From IMG/VR virus record IMGVR_UViG_3300031746_000004, positions 1-64,000 of that record: a stretch of 64,000 nt of DNA; one strand, 5' to 3'. The DNA comes from a virus. How positions within the stretch are numbered: the stretch's first letter is position 1; the number at the start of each line of letters is the position of its first letter. The notes under the pieces were generated by a model that searched no databases, was not told where the DNA came from, and was given only the letters and a program-made list of their open reading frames with translations. The position numbers were made by a program, and so were the translations under genes. Below, one piece after another: positions 38,901 to 48,635 of the stretch.

Positions 38901-40113
38901 ATACAAATTTAATTGTCGTAGTGGAGTTTTTGATTTAGTACCATCTACGATTATTGTATTCAAGGCATCAGTAGCAAATTATGCTGCACTTCCTGCTGTG
39001 GGTAATACCATCGGAGATGCAAGAATTACTGAAGACACAGACCATTGGTATTCATGGGATGGTTCTGTTTGGAATGACCAGGGGGTTTTTATAGCATCAA
39101 ATTGGGAAAATATAAATGGTCGTCCATCTTCTCCAGTTGCGGATATTGATGATGCTGTTACAAAAAGACATACACAAAATACAGATACTTATTTAGATAA
39201 TATAGTTAAAAATGTTTTATATGTTGATGGGAATAGAACAGATGTTTATACTGCGAATGGTTCGATAACAAAACCATTTAAGAAAATACAAGATGCTATA
39301 GATGCTGTAACTGCTCCTTCTGCAATTAATAAATATCTTATTGAAATTGCACCAGGTGCTTATTATTCTGATGCATTAGCAATAAATAAAGTTTATATTA
39401 CTTTTAGAAGTTGTGGAATTCAAGGAGCAAGAATTTCTGGTGCTATAACAGTAACAAATCCTTCTGACCCTACTCCAGAACAAATTACATTTGTTGGTCT
39501 TAGAATAAGTGGCGGACTTACTTGTTTAGCATCTCATATTTGTATAAATGCAGTAGATTGTAATATAACTGGTTCTGATTGGGTAATGAATCCAACAGTT
39601 CCTACTGACGACGAATACTTACAGGTATTTGGTGGTCTTTATAATGTAACTACTACCCTTACAAATGTATATACTTATTTAATGGGGGGCGGTTATTATT
39701 GTACTTTTGTTGCTACAAATAAAGAATTTAATATAAATAATGCAGATATAAATGACCCATTCCAAGTTACTTTGAATGGAACAGTTATAGCTTCTGCTTA
39801 TGGAGATAGAACAGGTAATTCAAAATTTATTGTAAATGCTGGGGCAACTTTAAATATCGATGCAGACACCGAAGGTGGTTCAGTTTTAACTTTAGACCCA
39901 GCAGCAATATTAAATAGAACTACAATAGCAGCAAATATAAAAAATATTCCAGCAGGTACAATTTCTTCAACTAACGTTCAAGATGCTATTAACGAATTAG
40001 ATGGCGAAGTATTAAATGCAATTAAATCTACTGCTGGTGGAGATTGGAAAAAAGTTACAGCAATAGAATACAATCCAGCAACTGGAAATTTAAGAGTTAG
40101 TTACGAAGAATAA
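38887..40113 (+). CDS. Tail fibre/spike with parallel beta-helix
   Basis: 408 residues. An N-terminal domain (about 1-90) with DARITEDTDHWYSWDGSVW, as in adhesion proteins, is followed by DGNRTDVYTANGSITKPFKK, typical of pectin-lyase-like fibres, then a beta-helix. The C-terminal block AGGDWKKVTAIEYNPATG recurs in the next gene. Likely a receptor-binding appendage. Confidence 0.8.
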   Translation: MSQYKYKFNCRSGVFDLVPSTIIVFKASVANYAALPAVGNTIGDARITEDTDHWYSWDGSVWNDQGVFIASNWENINGRPSSPVADIDDAVTKRHTQNTDTYLDNIVKNVLYVDGNRTDVYTANGSITKPFKKIQDAIDAVTAPSAINKYLIEIAPGAYYSDALAINKVYITFRSCGIQGARISGAITVTNPSDPTPEQITFVGLRISGGLTCLASHICINAVDCNITGSDWVMNPTVPTDDEYLQVFGGLYNVTTTLTNVYTYLMGGGYYCTFVATNKEFNINNADINDPFQVTLNGTVIASAYGDRTGNSKFIVNAGATLNIDADTEGGSVLTLDPAAILNRTTIAANIKNIPAGTISSTNVQDAINELDGEVLNAIKSTAGGDWKKVTAIEYNPATGNLRVSYEE

Positions 40114-40155
40114 GATAAAAGATAATATACTATTTTTTAAAGAGGAGAAATAAAA

Positions 40156-41544
40156 ATGGCAATCAAACAAGAAATTCTTACTAAACAATATATTATTGTA
40201 GATGGAGTTGCCTACGCTAGAACTTCTACAGGAATTAACGCTGCAATAGACGCTTTAGGAAGTTCAGGCGGAGAAGTTTTTTTAACAAAAGGAGATTATG
40301 ATATTACTTCTTCTATATTAATCGATTATAATAATACTACTATAGAAGGAGTTGGTGATGGAACTAGATTATTAGCTACAAATAGAGCAACTTTTGATGA
40401 TGCTACAGGTACTCTTTCTGAAGGAAATACAATAACAGGAGGAGTTAATTCATATACTGCTATAGTAGCTAAAATAACTTATAATACGGCAACAACAGGA
40501 ATTATTTGGTATAGAAGTTTATCAAATATATTAGATTTTGAAGACAATGAAGTTCTTAGTAGTGGGGCTAATAATATTACTTTAAATATAACACCTACAA
40601 AACCAAATTTTTCTTGTTTAAATTTTAATGGTAAAAATAATTGTAAAATTTTAGATTTAAGAATTATAGGCAGTAGATTTAATACAGCATCAGTGAGTGC
40701 TATTGGTGGAGCTTTCTGCGAATATGATGTAATAGATAATATTACTATAGAATATTTATATAATGAGAATTCAGCAGCTGGTGTATTAGGTTTCGCTTGG
40801 GCTAATTATTGTACTATAAAAAATTGTAGAATTAAAAATTGCGAAAGTGTTGCAATAGCAGGTGGGGCAGGTGTAGAGAATAGACTTATAATTATTAATA
40901 ATATTATTACAGGGGGATGTAATAACTATGCTATAGGTGGCTCTTTGGAACATTCTATTGTGAAAGGTAATACTATTAGAAATACTACAGGAGTAGGCAT
41001 TCAAATAACTTCTCATGAACATAATACAATATCTAATAATAGTATAGAAACTTGCGGAAATATAGGAATTTCTATATGGTCTAATTACAATACAATCGTA
41101 GGTAATACTATTAGCGATACAGCTTCAGGATATGCTGATATAAAAATAATTAATGATTATAACATAATTATAGGCAATAATTGTTATGGAGATGGTACAT
41201 CGGATATAGGTATATGGCTTGACGAAGCTGATTATTGTATTGTAGAAGGTAATTATACTGAAAATCACGATATAGCAGGTATACAAATAGATTCAGATTG
41301 TGATAACGATTCTATAGCAGGTAATATTTGTAAAGATTCTACACCTTATATAAATAATGGAACGAATGGAAAATTTTTTATTCAAGATTCTCTATCCGAT
41401 GGTACTAATAATGTAAAAATTTCAGAAATAAAATCTATAATCGACGGAGGAATTACTTCTACGGCAGGCGGAGATGAGAAAAAAATAACATCTATGACTT
41501 ATAATCCATCTACAGGAAAAATTTCGGTTAATTATCAAGAATAA
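40156..41544 (+). CDS. Tailspike-like parallel beta-helix protein
   Basis: 462 residues: GINAAIDALGSSGGEVFLTK near the start is the classic entry to a pectin-lyase-like right-handed beta-helix; repeated N-x-I-x-x-N turns (for example NTISNNSIETCGNIGISIWS) fill the middle. It ends with AGGDEKKITSMTYNPSTGK, the same cap as the previous protein. Such helices bind or cleave surface glycans; no catalytic residues can be assigned. Confidence 0.85.
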   Translation: MAIKQEILTKQYIIVDGVAYARTSTGINAAIDALGSSGGEVFLTKGDYDITSSILIDYNNTTIEGVGDGTRLLATNRATFDDATGTLSEGNTITGGVNSYTAIVAKITYNTATTGIIWYRSLSNILDFEDNEVLSSGANNITLNITPTKPNFSCLNFNGKNNCKILDLRIIGSRFNTASVSAIGGAFCEYDVIDNITIEYLYNENSAAGVLGFAWANYCTIKNCRIKNCESVAIAGGAGVENRLIIINNIITGGCNNYAIGGSLEHSIVKGNTIRNTTGVGIQITSHEHNTISNNSIETCGNIGISIWSNYNTIVGNTISDTASGYADIKIINDYNIIIGNNCYGDGTSDIGIWLDEADYCIVEGNYTENHDIAGIQIDSDCDNDSIAGNICKDSTPYINNGTNGKFFIQDSLSDGTNNVKISEIKSIIDGGITSTAGGDEKKITSMTYNPSTGKISVNYQE

Positions 41545-41604
41545 TTTTTAAAGATAAAAAGATAAAAGATATTATATAATATCTAAAAATGGAGGAAAAC
41601 AAAT

Positions 41605-42072
41605 ATGGCTATTCAAACAATTACATTTAATCCTCTTGATGGTTCTACAGCTATTGTAAATGCTTCTACTGCTGATTCTAAAGCAGTTGTAGGTATCGGA
41701 GATGCTTCTACTGCGGATAGTAAAGCAGTTGTCGCTTTAGCGGACGCTAGTACTGGTATCGTTAATGCAAGTACAGCAGATTCTAAAGCGGTTGTCGCTT
41801 TAGCTGACGCTTCTACTGCTGAAGTCGATGCACAGACTGGTATTACTAACGCTTCTACAGCAGACTCTAAAGCAGTCGTTGCTTTAGCGGATGCATCTAC
41901 AGCTGTTGTAAATGCTAGTACTGCAGATAGTAAAGCAACAATAGCAAAAGCTGAAGCTGATTCTGCTATCGGTTCTGAACCTTCTGCTGGTCAATATATT
42001 GTGACCGATATAAAAAGAGACGCAACTGGTTCTATTGTAATAGATTACAATGATTCTGCTATCGGAAGCTAA
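41605..42072 (+). CDS. Alanine-rich heptad-repeat fibre protein
   Basis: 155 residues. Residues 14-125 are sixteen seven-residue repeats, mostly STADSKA and VVALADA, ending in Ala, which would form a trimeric coiled coil or fibre shaft. A short end domain (GQYIVTDIKRDATGSIVIDY) follows. GGAGG site before the ATG. Followed by a strong hairpin at 42087. Probably an abundant virion fibre component. Confidence 0.8.
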   Translation: MAIQTITFNPLDGSTAIVNASTADSKAVVGIGDASTADSKAVVALADASTGIVNASTADSKAVVALADASTAEVDAQTGITNASTADSKAVVALADASTAVVNASTADSKATIAKAEADSAIGSEPSAGQYIVTDIKRDATGSIVIDYNDSAIGS

Positions 42073-42086
42073 TCTTATTGATAAAA

Positions 42087-42110
42087 GAGGGGAGTCGAAA
42101 GACTCCTCTC
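42087..42110 (+). other. Intercistronic hairpin after the fibre gene
   Basis: GAGGGGAGTC, GAAA loop, GACTCCTCTC: a 10-bp stem (one G-U) with a stable GNRA tetraloop, followed by CCAAAATAAAA rather than a T-run. Comparable hairpins follow the capsid and tail tube genes, so an mRNA-stabilising or processing role is more likely than termination. Confidence 0.7.
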
Positions 42111-42120
42111 CCAAAATAAA

Positions 42121-42690
42121 ATGAATGAATTAAAAAACTTATATATGGTATGTGCACATCCTGATGATGAAGTTATTTTTGGTTGGTTGGTATTAAAACA
42201 AGCATCTAAAATCATAACAGTTGTTGGTAGTTCTAAATATGATACCTATCATCCGAAATGGAGAGATATGGTTTTAGAAGAAATGGGAAAATTTTTAGGC
42301 ATCGAAGTTATTAATTTACATTATGAAGATTGTATTTGTAGACTTCCAGAGAATGAAATAGAAATATTGTTTGAAAAATTAAAAGAAGTAACTAAAGATT
42401 CTGAAATTATTTTCACACATAATGAACATGGCGATTATGGGCATCCAGACCATAAACTTTTATTTCAATTAGTAATGAGATTAAATAAAAGAGTAATGGT
42501 AAGTAATATTACTAATTTTACAAAAGATGCAATTAATCATGCATCCGTAAAAGTTACAGGTAAAGAAATTAAAAAATGTATAAATGATTTAGATTTCTAC
42601 GAAAAATGTCATAAAATTTACGATAAAAATGCTAGTTGGACTTGGGGGAATCCTCCAATAAAAGAAGCAATATTAATAGAAAAAATCTGA
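42121..42690 (+). CDS. PIG-L/LmbE-family deacetylase
   Basis: 189 residues with the zinc signature AHPDDE at residues 12-17 and the second metal motif HNEHGDYGHPDH at about 101-112, the two hallmarks of the family. These hydrolases remove acetyl groups from N-acetylglucosamine-containing sugars. Together with the following glycosyltransferase it could modify a glycan on the virion or the host surface. Confidence 0.88.
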   Translation: MNELKNLYMVCAHPDDEVIFGWLVLKQASKIITVVGSSKYDTYHPKWRDMVLEEMGKFLGIEVINLHYEDCICRLPENEIEILFEKLKEVTKDSEIIFTHNEHGDYGHPDHKLLFQLVMRLNKRVMVSNITNFTKDAINHASVKVTGKEIKKCINDLDFYEKCHKIYDKNASWTWGNPPIKEAILIEKI

Positions 42691-42703
42691 AAGTAGGGAG
42701 AAA

Positions 42704-43732
42704 ATGAAAGTTGTACATTTTTCAAACTGGGCAGTAAATAGGTCAGGATTATTTATGTGTACTGCCGACCAAATAAAATATGAACGTAGATTGGGAATAG
42801 ATAGTCAAATGGCTATCTACGAAACTGAATTTCCAAAAGAAGAATGGCTCTTTGATAACTGGCTTAAACCAATCAGTTGGGAAGAAACAAAAAATGCAGA
42901 CCTCTACGTAATTCACAGAGGATTACCAAAAAAATTAGAAGACTTGAAAAAACCAGATATAATGGTAATTCATGGCACAGCAGAGTTTCTTATTTTAGAA
43001 GAAGTTTTTTCTAATGCTGAAAAAACTCCGTTCAATACGCATATAAATTTGGTTCGAGACTGTGATGCAAGTGTTGCTGTAAACGAACACGATAGACAAA
43101 TATACTCATTATATGACCCAGGAGATAAATTAGTTTTGATTAATGATTCTATCGATACAGAAAAATATACTATAGAAGGTAATAAATATCCCTTTACACA
43201 TACTCAAATATTATGGGCGGATTCTCTTCGACCAAATAAAAATCCTTCTGCTGCAATTTTCGCAATGGCAGAAGTAGCAAAAAAACGACCTGACGTTAAA
43301 TTAAGTGTTATCGGACTTTCACTAGATTCTATTTTAACTTGGAGAAATCTTATTTTACGAAGTCCAAATAATCATCTTGCTGCTAATATTGAAAATGTGC
43401 AATTACTTACAAATGATAGTCCGAGTTATTTTAGAGGAGCATCGATTTTAATTAATGGAAATATGAGTGGGATTCCTAGTAGAGTTTCTCTTGAGGCTAT
43501 GAGTTGTGGTTGTCAAGTAGTAGGTTATTCCGATTCTTTTACAAAATGGAAATGTTCTTTTGATATTTATGATATGGCAAAAATTATTTTAGAATGTTTA
43601 GAATATATTGAAAAAGACCCTGCAAAGGCAAGATTAGAGGCTCGACAATATATTTTAGATAATCATTCTATAGAAAAAAATATTGAAAAATACATAGCAT
43701 TATATAAAAAAATATTGAAAATAGATAAATAA
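42704..43732 (+). CDS. Glycosyltransferase, GT4-like
   Basis: 342 residues with two Rossmann-like halves; the C-terminal donor-binding part shows ILWADSLRPNKNPS and the signature VSLEAMSCGCQVVGY with the conserved Glu. Likely transfers an activated sugar, possibly to a fibre protein, since it lies among fibre genes and beside a sugar deacetylase. Confidence 0.85.
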   Translation: MKVVHFSNWAVNRSGLFMCTADQIKYERRLGIDSQMAIYETEFPKEEWLFDNWLKPISWEETKNADLYVIHRGLPKKLEDLKKPDIMVIHGTAEFLILEEVFSNAEKTPFNTHINLVRDCDASVAVNEHDRQIYSLYDPGDKLVLINDSIDTEKYTIEGNKYPFTHTQILWADSLRPNKNPSAAIFAMAEVAKKRPDVKLSVIGLSLDSILTWRNLILRSPNNHLAANIENVQLLTNDSPSYFRGASILINGNMSGIPSRVSLEAMSCGCQVVGYSDSFTKWKCSFDIYDMAKIILECLEYIEKDPAKARLEARQYILDNHSIEKNIEKYIALYKKILKIDK

Positions 43733-43734
43733 AA

Positions 43735-44277
43735 ATGAATAAATGTATCGATTGTAAAAAAGTATTAAAAGATTCGAGAAATAAAAGATGTCAAAAATGT
43801 TATTTAAAAATTATGAAAGGTAAAAATCATCCGAATTATAAACATGGAGAAGCATGTCAAAATAAGAAACATTTTTGTAAAGATTGTGGAAAAAAAGTAT
43901 GTGATTATATTGTAATAAGATGTCGTTCTTGTTCCAAAAAAGGAAAATTAAACAATCTTTTTGGTAAACATCATACATTAAAAAGTCGTAAAAAAGCTAG
44001 TTTATCTAAAGGCGGTACAGGAATTCCTTATGAATTTAATAAATATCCTGAAAAATTCTTTAAAATTAGATACTGGATTTTAAAAAGAGATAATCATACT
44101 TGCCAAAAATGTAATAAGTATGGTAATGAAATTCATCATATAGATTACGATAAAGAAAATAATAAAGAAGATAATTTATTGGTTTTATGCCATAAATGTA
44201 ATATTAGGGCAAATTACAATCGTTCTTATTGGATAAATTTTTATCAGAATAAATTAAGAATTTCTTCGGAGAAATAA
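43735..44277 (+). CDS. HNH homing endonuclease with NUMOD3 motif
   Basis: 180 residues: zinc ribbons CIDCKKV and CKDCGKK, a NUMOD3-type FGKHHTLKSRKKASLSKGG, and an HNH core KRDNHTCQKC, IHHIDYDKENNKEDNLLVL, CHKCNIRANYNRSYW. It starts 2 nt after the glycosyltransferase stop and ends 3 nt before the next ATG. Confidence 0.88.
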   Translation: MNKCIDCKKVLKDSRNKRCQKCYLKIMKGKNHPNYKHGEACQNKKHFCKDCGKKVCDYIVIRCRSCSKKGKLNNLFGKHHTLKSRKKASLSKGGTGIPYEFNKYPEKFFKIRYWILKRDNHTCQKCNKYGNEIHHIDYDKENNKEDNLLVLCHKCNIRANYNRSYWINFYQNKLRISSEK

Positions 44278-44280
44278 ATA

Positions 44281-46008
44281 ATGGCTATACAAGAACAAAC
44301 ATTATATCAATTAAGTACTAATACTTGGAAAAAAATTTATGAAACTACTTTAACAGATGCAGCAACAAGTGTAACTATATCTTCTTTAGATGGAAATACT
44401 GATGAAGAATATATTTTAATTTGTCGTTTTATTGACGACGATACCACAGGTGGTTATTATCTTCGTTTTAATAACGATAGCGGAAATAATTATGGATATC
44501 AATATATAAAAGGTTCATCTTCTACTGCTTCTGCTTTAAGAGATACTTCAGAAGCTCAAATAGATTTAGGTTATACTAATACAGATGGTAATATTTGTTT
44601 TTCTAAACATTTAATTCATGCTAAAAGTGGTTATGTAAGAACAGTAATAAGTGAATCAGCAGAAGATATAGCAACAACTACTGTAACAAATATAAAATCA
44701 ATAGGTCAAGTATGGAATAATACAGCCGATAATATAACATCAATAGTTATTGGTGCTTTAAATGATAAATTAAATATAGGTAGTAGAATTATTTTATTAA
44801 AAAAAGCAAGTATAACTGGTTCTGGTTCTGGAATAAAAAATATTATAGCAGGAACTAAAAAAGGAAGTTGGGAAAGAATTTATTCTACTACTTTAACAGA
44901 CGCAGATGCTTATACCAAACTCTTACTTCATTGCGATGAATCTACTCTCTATGACGTAACTGGTAAAACAGTTACTTTAGTAGGTACAGCAGCAATGAGT
45001 ACAGCTCAAAAGAAATTTGGTATAGGTAGTTGTTTATTAGATGGTGATAGTGATTGTTTAACTTTAGCAGATTCAGACGATTGGTATTTCGGAACAGATA
45101 ATTTTACTATAGATTTTTGGGTTAGATTTATAAGTGTAGCAGGAGACCAAGTCCCTATTGCTCAATGGTGGGATTTTGCTGGTGATTTGAGTTTTAGAGT
45201 CATATTTGAATCGGGGGCATTACATTTTTATTATTCGACAGACGGTACGATAATAAAAGATGTTAGCTTTGGAGCTTTTTCTGTCGCAATAAATACGTGG
45301 TATCATATAGCTATAGTAAGAGATACAGTTAACCTTAAAGTATATGTTAATGGAGTACAAATAGGTTCGACTTATAATATAAGTACTGACCCTTTATATA
45401 ACTCATCCAGAGTTTTATCAATTGGGGCTAGATATGGTTCTTCTGTAGTACAGTTTTTAAACGGTTACTTAGACGAAATAAGAATTAGCAAAGGTATAGC
45501 ACGATGGACTGCTAACTTTACTCCTCCAACAGAACCCTATACAAGTAAATTAACTTCTCTTTCAATAAATAATTTAGATGGTAATACAGATATTTTATAT
45601 AGATTAAGATGTAGATTAATAAATGGTTATAATGGTGCAGCAAGTTATTATTTAAGACCTAATAACGACTCAGATTCAGATTATGGTTATCAAGAGGTTG
45701 ATGGAACTGATTCTACTGCATCAGCAGTAAGAGATACATCAGAAGCACAAATGCACTTAGGTTATGCTGCTGCTCAAAATAATTTATCTATATCAGAGAC
45801 TATTTTTTATGTAAAATCTGGTTATTTAAGAACAGCACTAACCCAATTAATAAAAACAATAACAGGAACTACCTGTACTTCTACGAATTTAAAAGGTCAA
45901 GTTTATCAAGATACAGCAACAAATATAACTTCATTAGTTATTCTTGCAGACCAAGCAAATGGTTTGGGAGTAGGAGTTGTTATAGAATTAGAAAGATTAA
46001 ATTTATAA
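44281..46008 (+). CDS. LamG-containing structural protein with duplicated flanking domain
   Basis: 575 residues. An N-terminal domain (about 10-175; NTDEEYILICRF, YYLRFNNDSGNNYGYQ, RDTSEAQ) is repeated at the C-terminus (about 430-570; NTDILYRLRCRL, YYLRPNNDSDSDYGYQ, RDTSEAQ). Between them is a LamG/concanavalin-like jelly roll (about 215-415) with FTIDFWVRF, WYHIAIVRD, LKVYVNGVQIG and GYLDEIRISKGIARW. LamG domains bind carbohydrate, so a receptor-binding or host-adhesion role is likely. Confidence 0.82.
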   Translation: MAIQEQTLYQLSTNTWKKIYETTLTDAATSVTISSLDGNTDEEYILICRFIDDDTTGGYYLRFNNDSGNNYGYQYIKGSSSTASALRDTSEAQIDLGYTNTDGNICFSKHLIHAKSGYVRTVISESAEDIATTTVTNIKSIGQVWNNTADNITSIVIGALNDKLNIGSRIILLKKASITGSGSGIKNIIAGTKKGSWERIYSTTLTDADAYTKLLLHCDESTLYDVTGKTVTLVGTAAMSTAQKKFGIGSCLLDGDSDCLTLADSDDWYFGTDNFTIDFWVRFISVAGDQVPIAQWWDFAGDLSFRVIFESGALHFYYSTDGTIIKDVSFGAFSVAINTWYHIAIVRDTVNLKVYVNGVQIGSTYNISTDPLYNSSRVLSIGARYGSSVVQFLNGYLDEIRISKGIARWTANFTPPTEPYTSKLTSLSINNLDGNTDILYRLRCRLINGYNGAASYYLRPNNDSDSDYGYQEVDGTDSTASAVRDTSEAQMHLGYAAAQNNLSISETIFYVKSGYLRTALTQLIKTITGTTCTSTNLKGQVYQDTATNITSLVILADQANGLGVGVVIELERLNL

Positions 46009-46029
46009 TTTATAAAAAGGAGATAATAG

Positions 46030-46323
46030 ATGAAATCAAATAATTGTAATTGTAATTGTGAATTTGAAGAAATTAAAAATAATGTTGAAGATTCTACTGC
46101 TAAAGGTTATGTTTTAGTTTCTGAATGTAACGATTGTAAAACTAAAAGAGAAGCAAATGCAATCGAATCTGCTAAACAAAATCGTAAACAAGAAATTATA
46201 AATGAACTTAATGAATTAGATAAGAAAGTAATTCGACCTCTTTTAGATGGCGAAATAATAAGAGTTAACGAAATAAAAGCACAAAAAGTAGTATTAAGAG
46301 AAGAATTAAATCTCTTAGGATAG
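46030..46323 (+). CDS. Small tail-associated protein, 97 aa
   Basis: Cys-rich start (CNCNCEFE) then a helical coiled-coil-like part (KQEIINELNELDKKVIRPLL), similar in plan to small proteins such as YorD that follow fibre genes in SP-beta-like phages. Function unknown. Confidence 0.5.
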   Translation: MKSNNCNCNCEFEEIKNNVEDSTAKGYVLVSECNDCKTKREANAIESAKQNRKQEIINELNELDKKVIRPLLDGEIIRVNEIKAQKVVLREELNLLG

Positions 46324-46338
46324 AAAGGAGTAAATATA

Positions 46339-48000
46339 ATGGCTAATTCGGGATTAGGAGACGGACTTTTTTCAGCTTTTATTAATTGGCTTTACACAAC
46401 TGGTGATATTTCAGTTCCACCTGATTTTCATAGTCGCTGCGAAAAAATTAAAGGAATGATAGATAACGATATTTCGGGGGTTATAAATACAGTTTTAGAT
46501 TATTCTATTTCTTCTGCTTCTAATGCACAATATAAAATAGAATGTAGCGATAATAATTTACAAAAATTATTAAATACTTGGTTACAAAAAATTAATTTAG
46601 AACTAAAGGGAGTCCCCACAGGATTACAAGAACTCTCAAAAGAATATTTTAAAGAAAGATGGCAGGGTTCTTCTTTATGTTTATTAAGAATTAAAGGTTG
46701 GGAAACTTTAACTATAGATAAAAATACAATAGAAGTACCTACTATTATGTGGTATGTTAATGGTTCTTCAGTATATGTAAAAAGAGATGCTGATAGTAAT
46801 TATAAATTAGGTTCAGATATTTATTATTTAGATAAAGAACATAAAGTAAAAGTTCCAGAAGGAAATAAAGAAGAGATAATAATGCAAAAACCATTTGATA
46901 GGTGGTTTGACCAATATGCTACTCCTTATTTAATTCGTAAAGGAGTATATAAAAATTGGTTAACAATGAAAGTTTTACAAGAAAAATCTGACGAAGTTAT
47001 TTCTAAAATTTTACCTTACTTATTTATAATTAAAAAAGGAACAGAAAGATTATTTATAGAAGGCGATATTAGTTACGACGACCCAGATTTAAAAAAAGTA
47101 GTAGATGGATTAAAAGAACAATTAGAATCTTATAAAAATCAAAAAAGTAAAACTCCTACAAATGCTACTACATTTGATACTGAATATGACCATTTAATTC
47201 CCGATTTAAGAAAAATTTTGACAGAAGACCTTTATAAACAGGGTTTTCGTTTAATTTTATCAGGATTGGGATTTGTTGACATGTTAGAAATTGCTTCTTC
47301 AAGACAGGAAAGTAGAATAAATCCTAAACCATTTGTAGCAGAAATAAATAATGGTGTAGAAGGTTTTAAGTCTATGTTACTAGATATAGTTTATAAAATT
47401 ATAGAACGAAATAAAGAAAAACATCCTAAATTATTTAGTAACAATAATAAATTATTAATAGTAAATTCTCCTCTAAAAATAAATGTAGAACAAATTTTAG
47501 ACCAATTAAGAAGTGGTTATATTTATGGAGCAAGTTCTATTACTACTTATCAAGAAGTATTAGGATTAGACCCTGAAACAGAAAAAGAAAGACGACAAAA
47601 AGAATTAGACGAAGGATTAGAAGATTTATTTTATCCGCATTTAATTCAGAATAGAGAAGATATACCTGATAGAATGATTCCTTCGAAACCTAAGACAACT
47701 AAAAAAGAAACAGAAAAACAAAAAGAAAAAGAAACACTTCCAGAACATATGCAAGAAGCAGTTACTCAAGAAGATTTAGAAACAGCTCCTTATAAAAATT
47801 TAGATGAATTACCTAAATATATAAAGAAAATGACAAAACATTGCCAAGAAGTTTTTATGGCAACATTTAATTCTGTTTATAAAGATACAGGAGACGAAGG
47901 TAAAAGTTTTGCTATAGCCAATTCTTCTGCTCGTAGATGTATGAAGAAGCAAGGTTATAATTATGATAAAGAAACTAAAACTTGGAAAAAGAAAGAATAA
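46339..48000 (+). CDS. Portal protein with C-terminal ChaB-like domain
   Basis: 553 residues. The body (about 1-430) fits phage portals: DNDISGVINTVLDY, ATPYLIRKGVYKNWL, LILSGLGFVDMLE and ASSITTYQEVLGLDPETEKE are typical stem/crown pieces. The end (about 485-550), NLDELPKYIKKMTKHCQEVF and FNSVYKDTGDEGKSFAIANS, is a ChaB-like domain, often fused to phage portal or capsid-protease proteins. Twelve copies would form the vertex through which DNA passes. Directly followed by an HNH endonuclease gene. Confidence 0.85.
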   Translation: MANSGLGDGLFSAFINWLYTTGDISVPPDFHSRCEKIKGMIDNDISGVINTVLDYSISSASNAQYKIECSDNNLQKLLNTWLQKINLELKGVPTGLQELSKEYFKERWQGSSLCLLRIKGWETLTIDKNTIEVPTIMWYVNGSSVYVKRDADSNYKLGSDIYYLDKEHKVKVPEGNKEEIIMQKPFDRWFDQYATPYLIRKGVYKNWLTMKVLQEKSDEVISKILPYLFIIKKGTERLFIEGDISYDDPDLKKVVDGLKEQLESYKNQKSKTPTNATTFDTEYDHLIPDLRKILTEDLYKQGFRLILSGLGFVDMLEIASSRQESRINPKPFVAEINNGVEGFKSMLLDIVYKIIERNKEKHPKLFSNNNKLLIVNSPLKINVEQILDQLRSGYIYGASSITTYQEVLGLDPETEKERRQKELDEGLEDLFYPHLIQNREDIPDRMIPSKPKTTKKETEKQKEKETLPEHMQEAVTQEDLETAPYKNLDELPKYIKKMTKHCQEVFMATFNSVYKDTGDEGKSFAIANSSARRCMKKQGYNYDKETKTWKKKE

Positions 48001-48635
48001 TGAAACATAACAAATGTATAGATTGTAACAAAAATTTGCATCCACTATCAAAATATCAAGGTTCTATACGATGCAAGTCTTGTGCAAGAAAATATCAATA
48101 TGCTACAAGACCAGAAACAAATCCATTGTTTGATAAAAAAGGCAAAAATCATTATCAATGGAAGGGTGGCAAAGATTCGAGAAAATGTTATTGTATAGAT
48201 TGTAATAAAGAATTAAACGAAAGTGCACATTATAGAAAAGATAAAAGATGCAAATCTTGTTATTATAAAACATTAAAAGGTGAAGGCAATCCGATGTTTG
48301 GAATTCATCGATTTGGAGAAAAAGCTCCTACATGGATAGATGGTCGTTCTTTTGAACCTTATACAGAAGAATTTAATTCCGAACTTAAAGAATTAATTCG
48401 TGATAGAGACAATCATGAGTGCCAGAATTGTAGTATGACCGAAGAAGAGCATTTGATAGTTAGAGGCAGAGTTTTAGATATTCATCATATCGATTACGAT
48501 AAAAAGAATTGTTCAAAAGAAAATTTGATTACTTTATGTAATTTTTGTAATATACGAGCCAATTTTAATAGAGATTATTGGCAAGAACTATTTATGAATA
48601 AAATGGAGGAATTATGCAAAACGATAAAAAATTAA
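48000..48635 (+). CDS. HNH homing endonuclease with zinc ribbons
   Basis: 211 residues. Zinc ribbons CIDCNKN and CIDCNKE are joined by KNHYQWKGGKD and a NUMOD3-like GEGNPMFGIHRFG; the HNH core is RDNHECQNCS, IHHIDYDKKNCSKENLITL, CNFCNIRANFNRDYW. The ATG overlaps the portal stop (TAATG), and the last codons contain the GGAGG site of the protease/scaffold gene, which it overlaps by 22 nt. Confidence 0.9.
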   Translation: MKHNKCIDCNKNLHPLSKYQGSIRCKSCARKYQYATRPETNPLFDKKGKNHYQWKGGKDSRKCYCIDCNKELNESAHYRKDKRCKSCYYKTLKGEGNPMFGIHRFGEKAPTWIDGRSFEPYTEEFNSELKELIRDRDNHECQNCSMTEEEHLIVRGRVLDIHHIDYDKKNCSKENLITLCNFCNIRANFNRDYWQELFMNKMEELCKTIKN

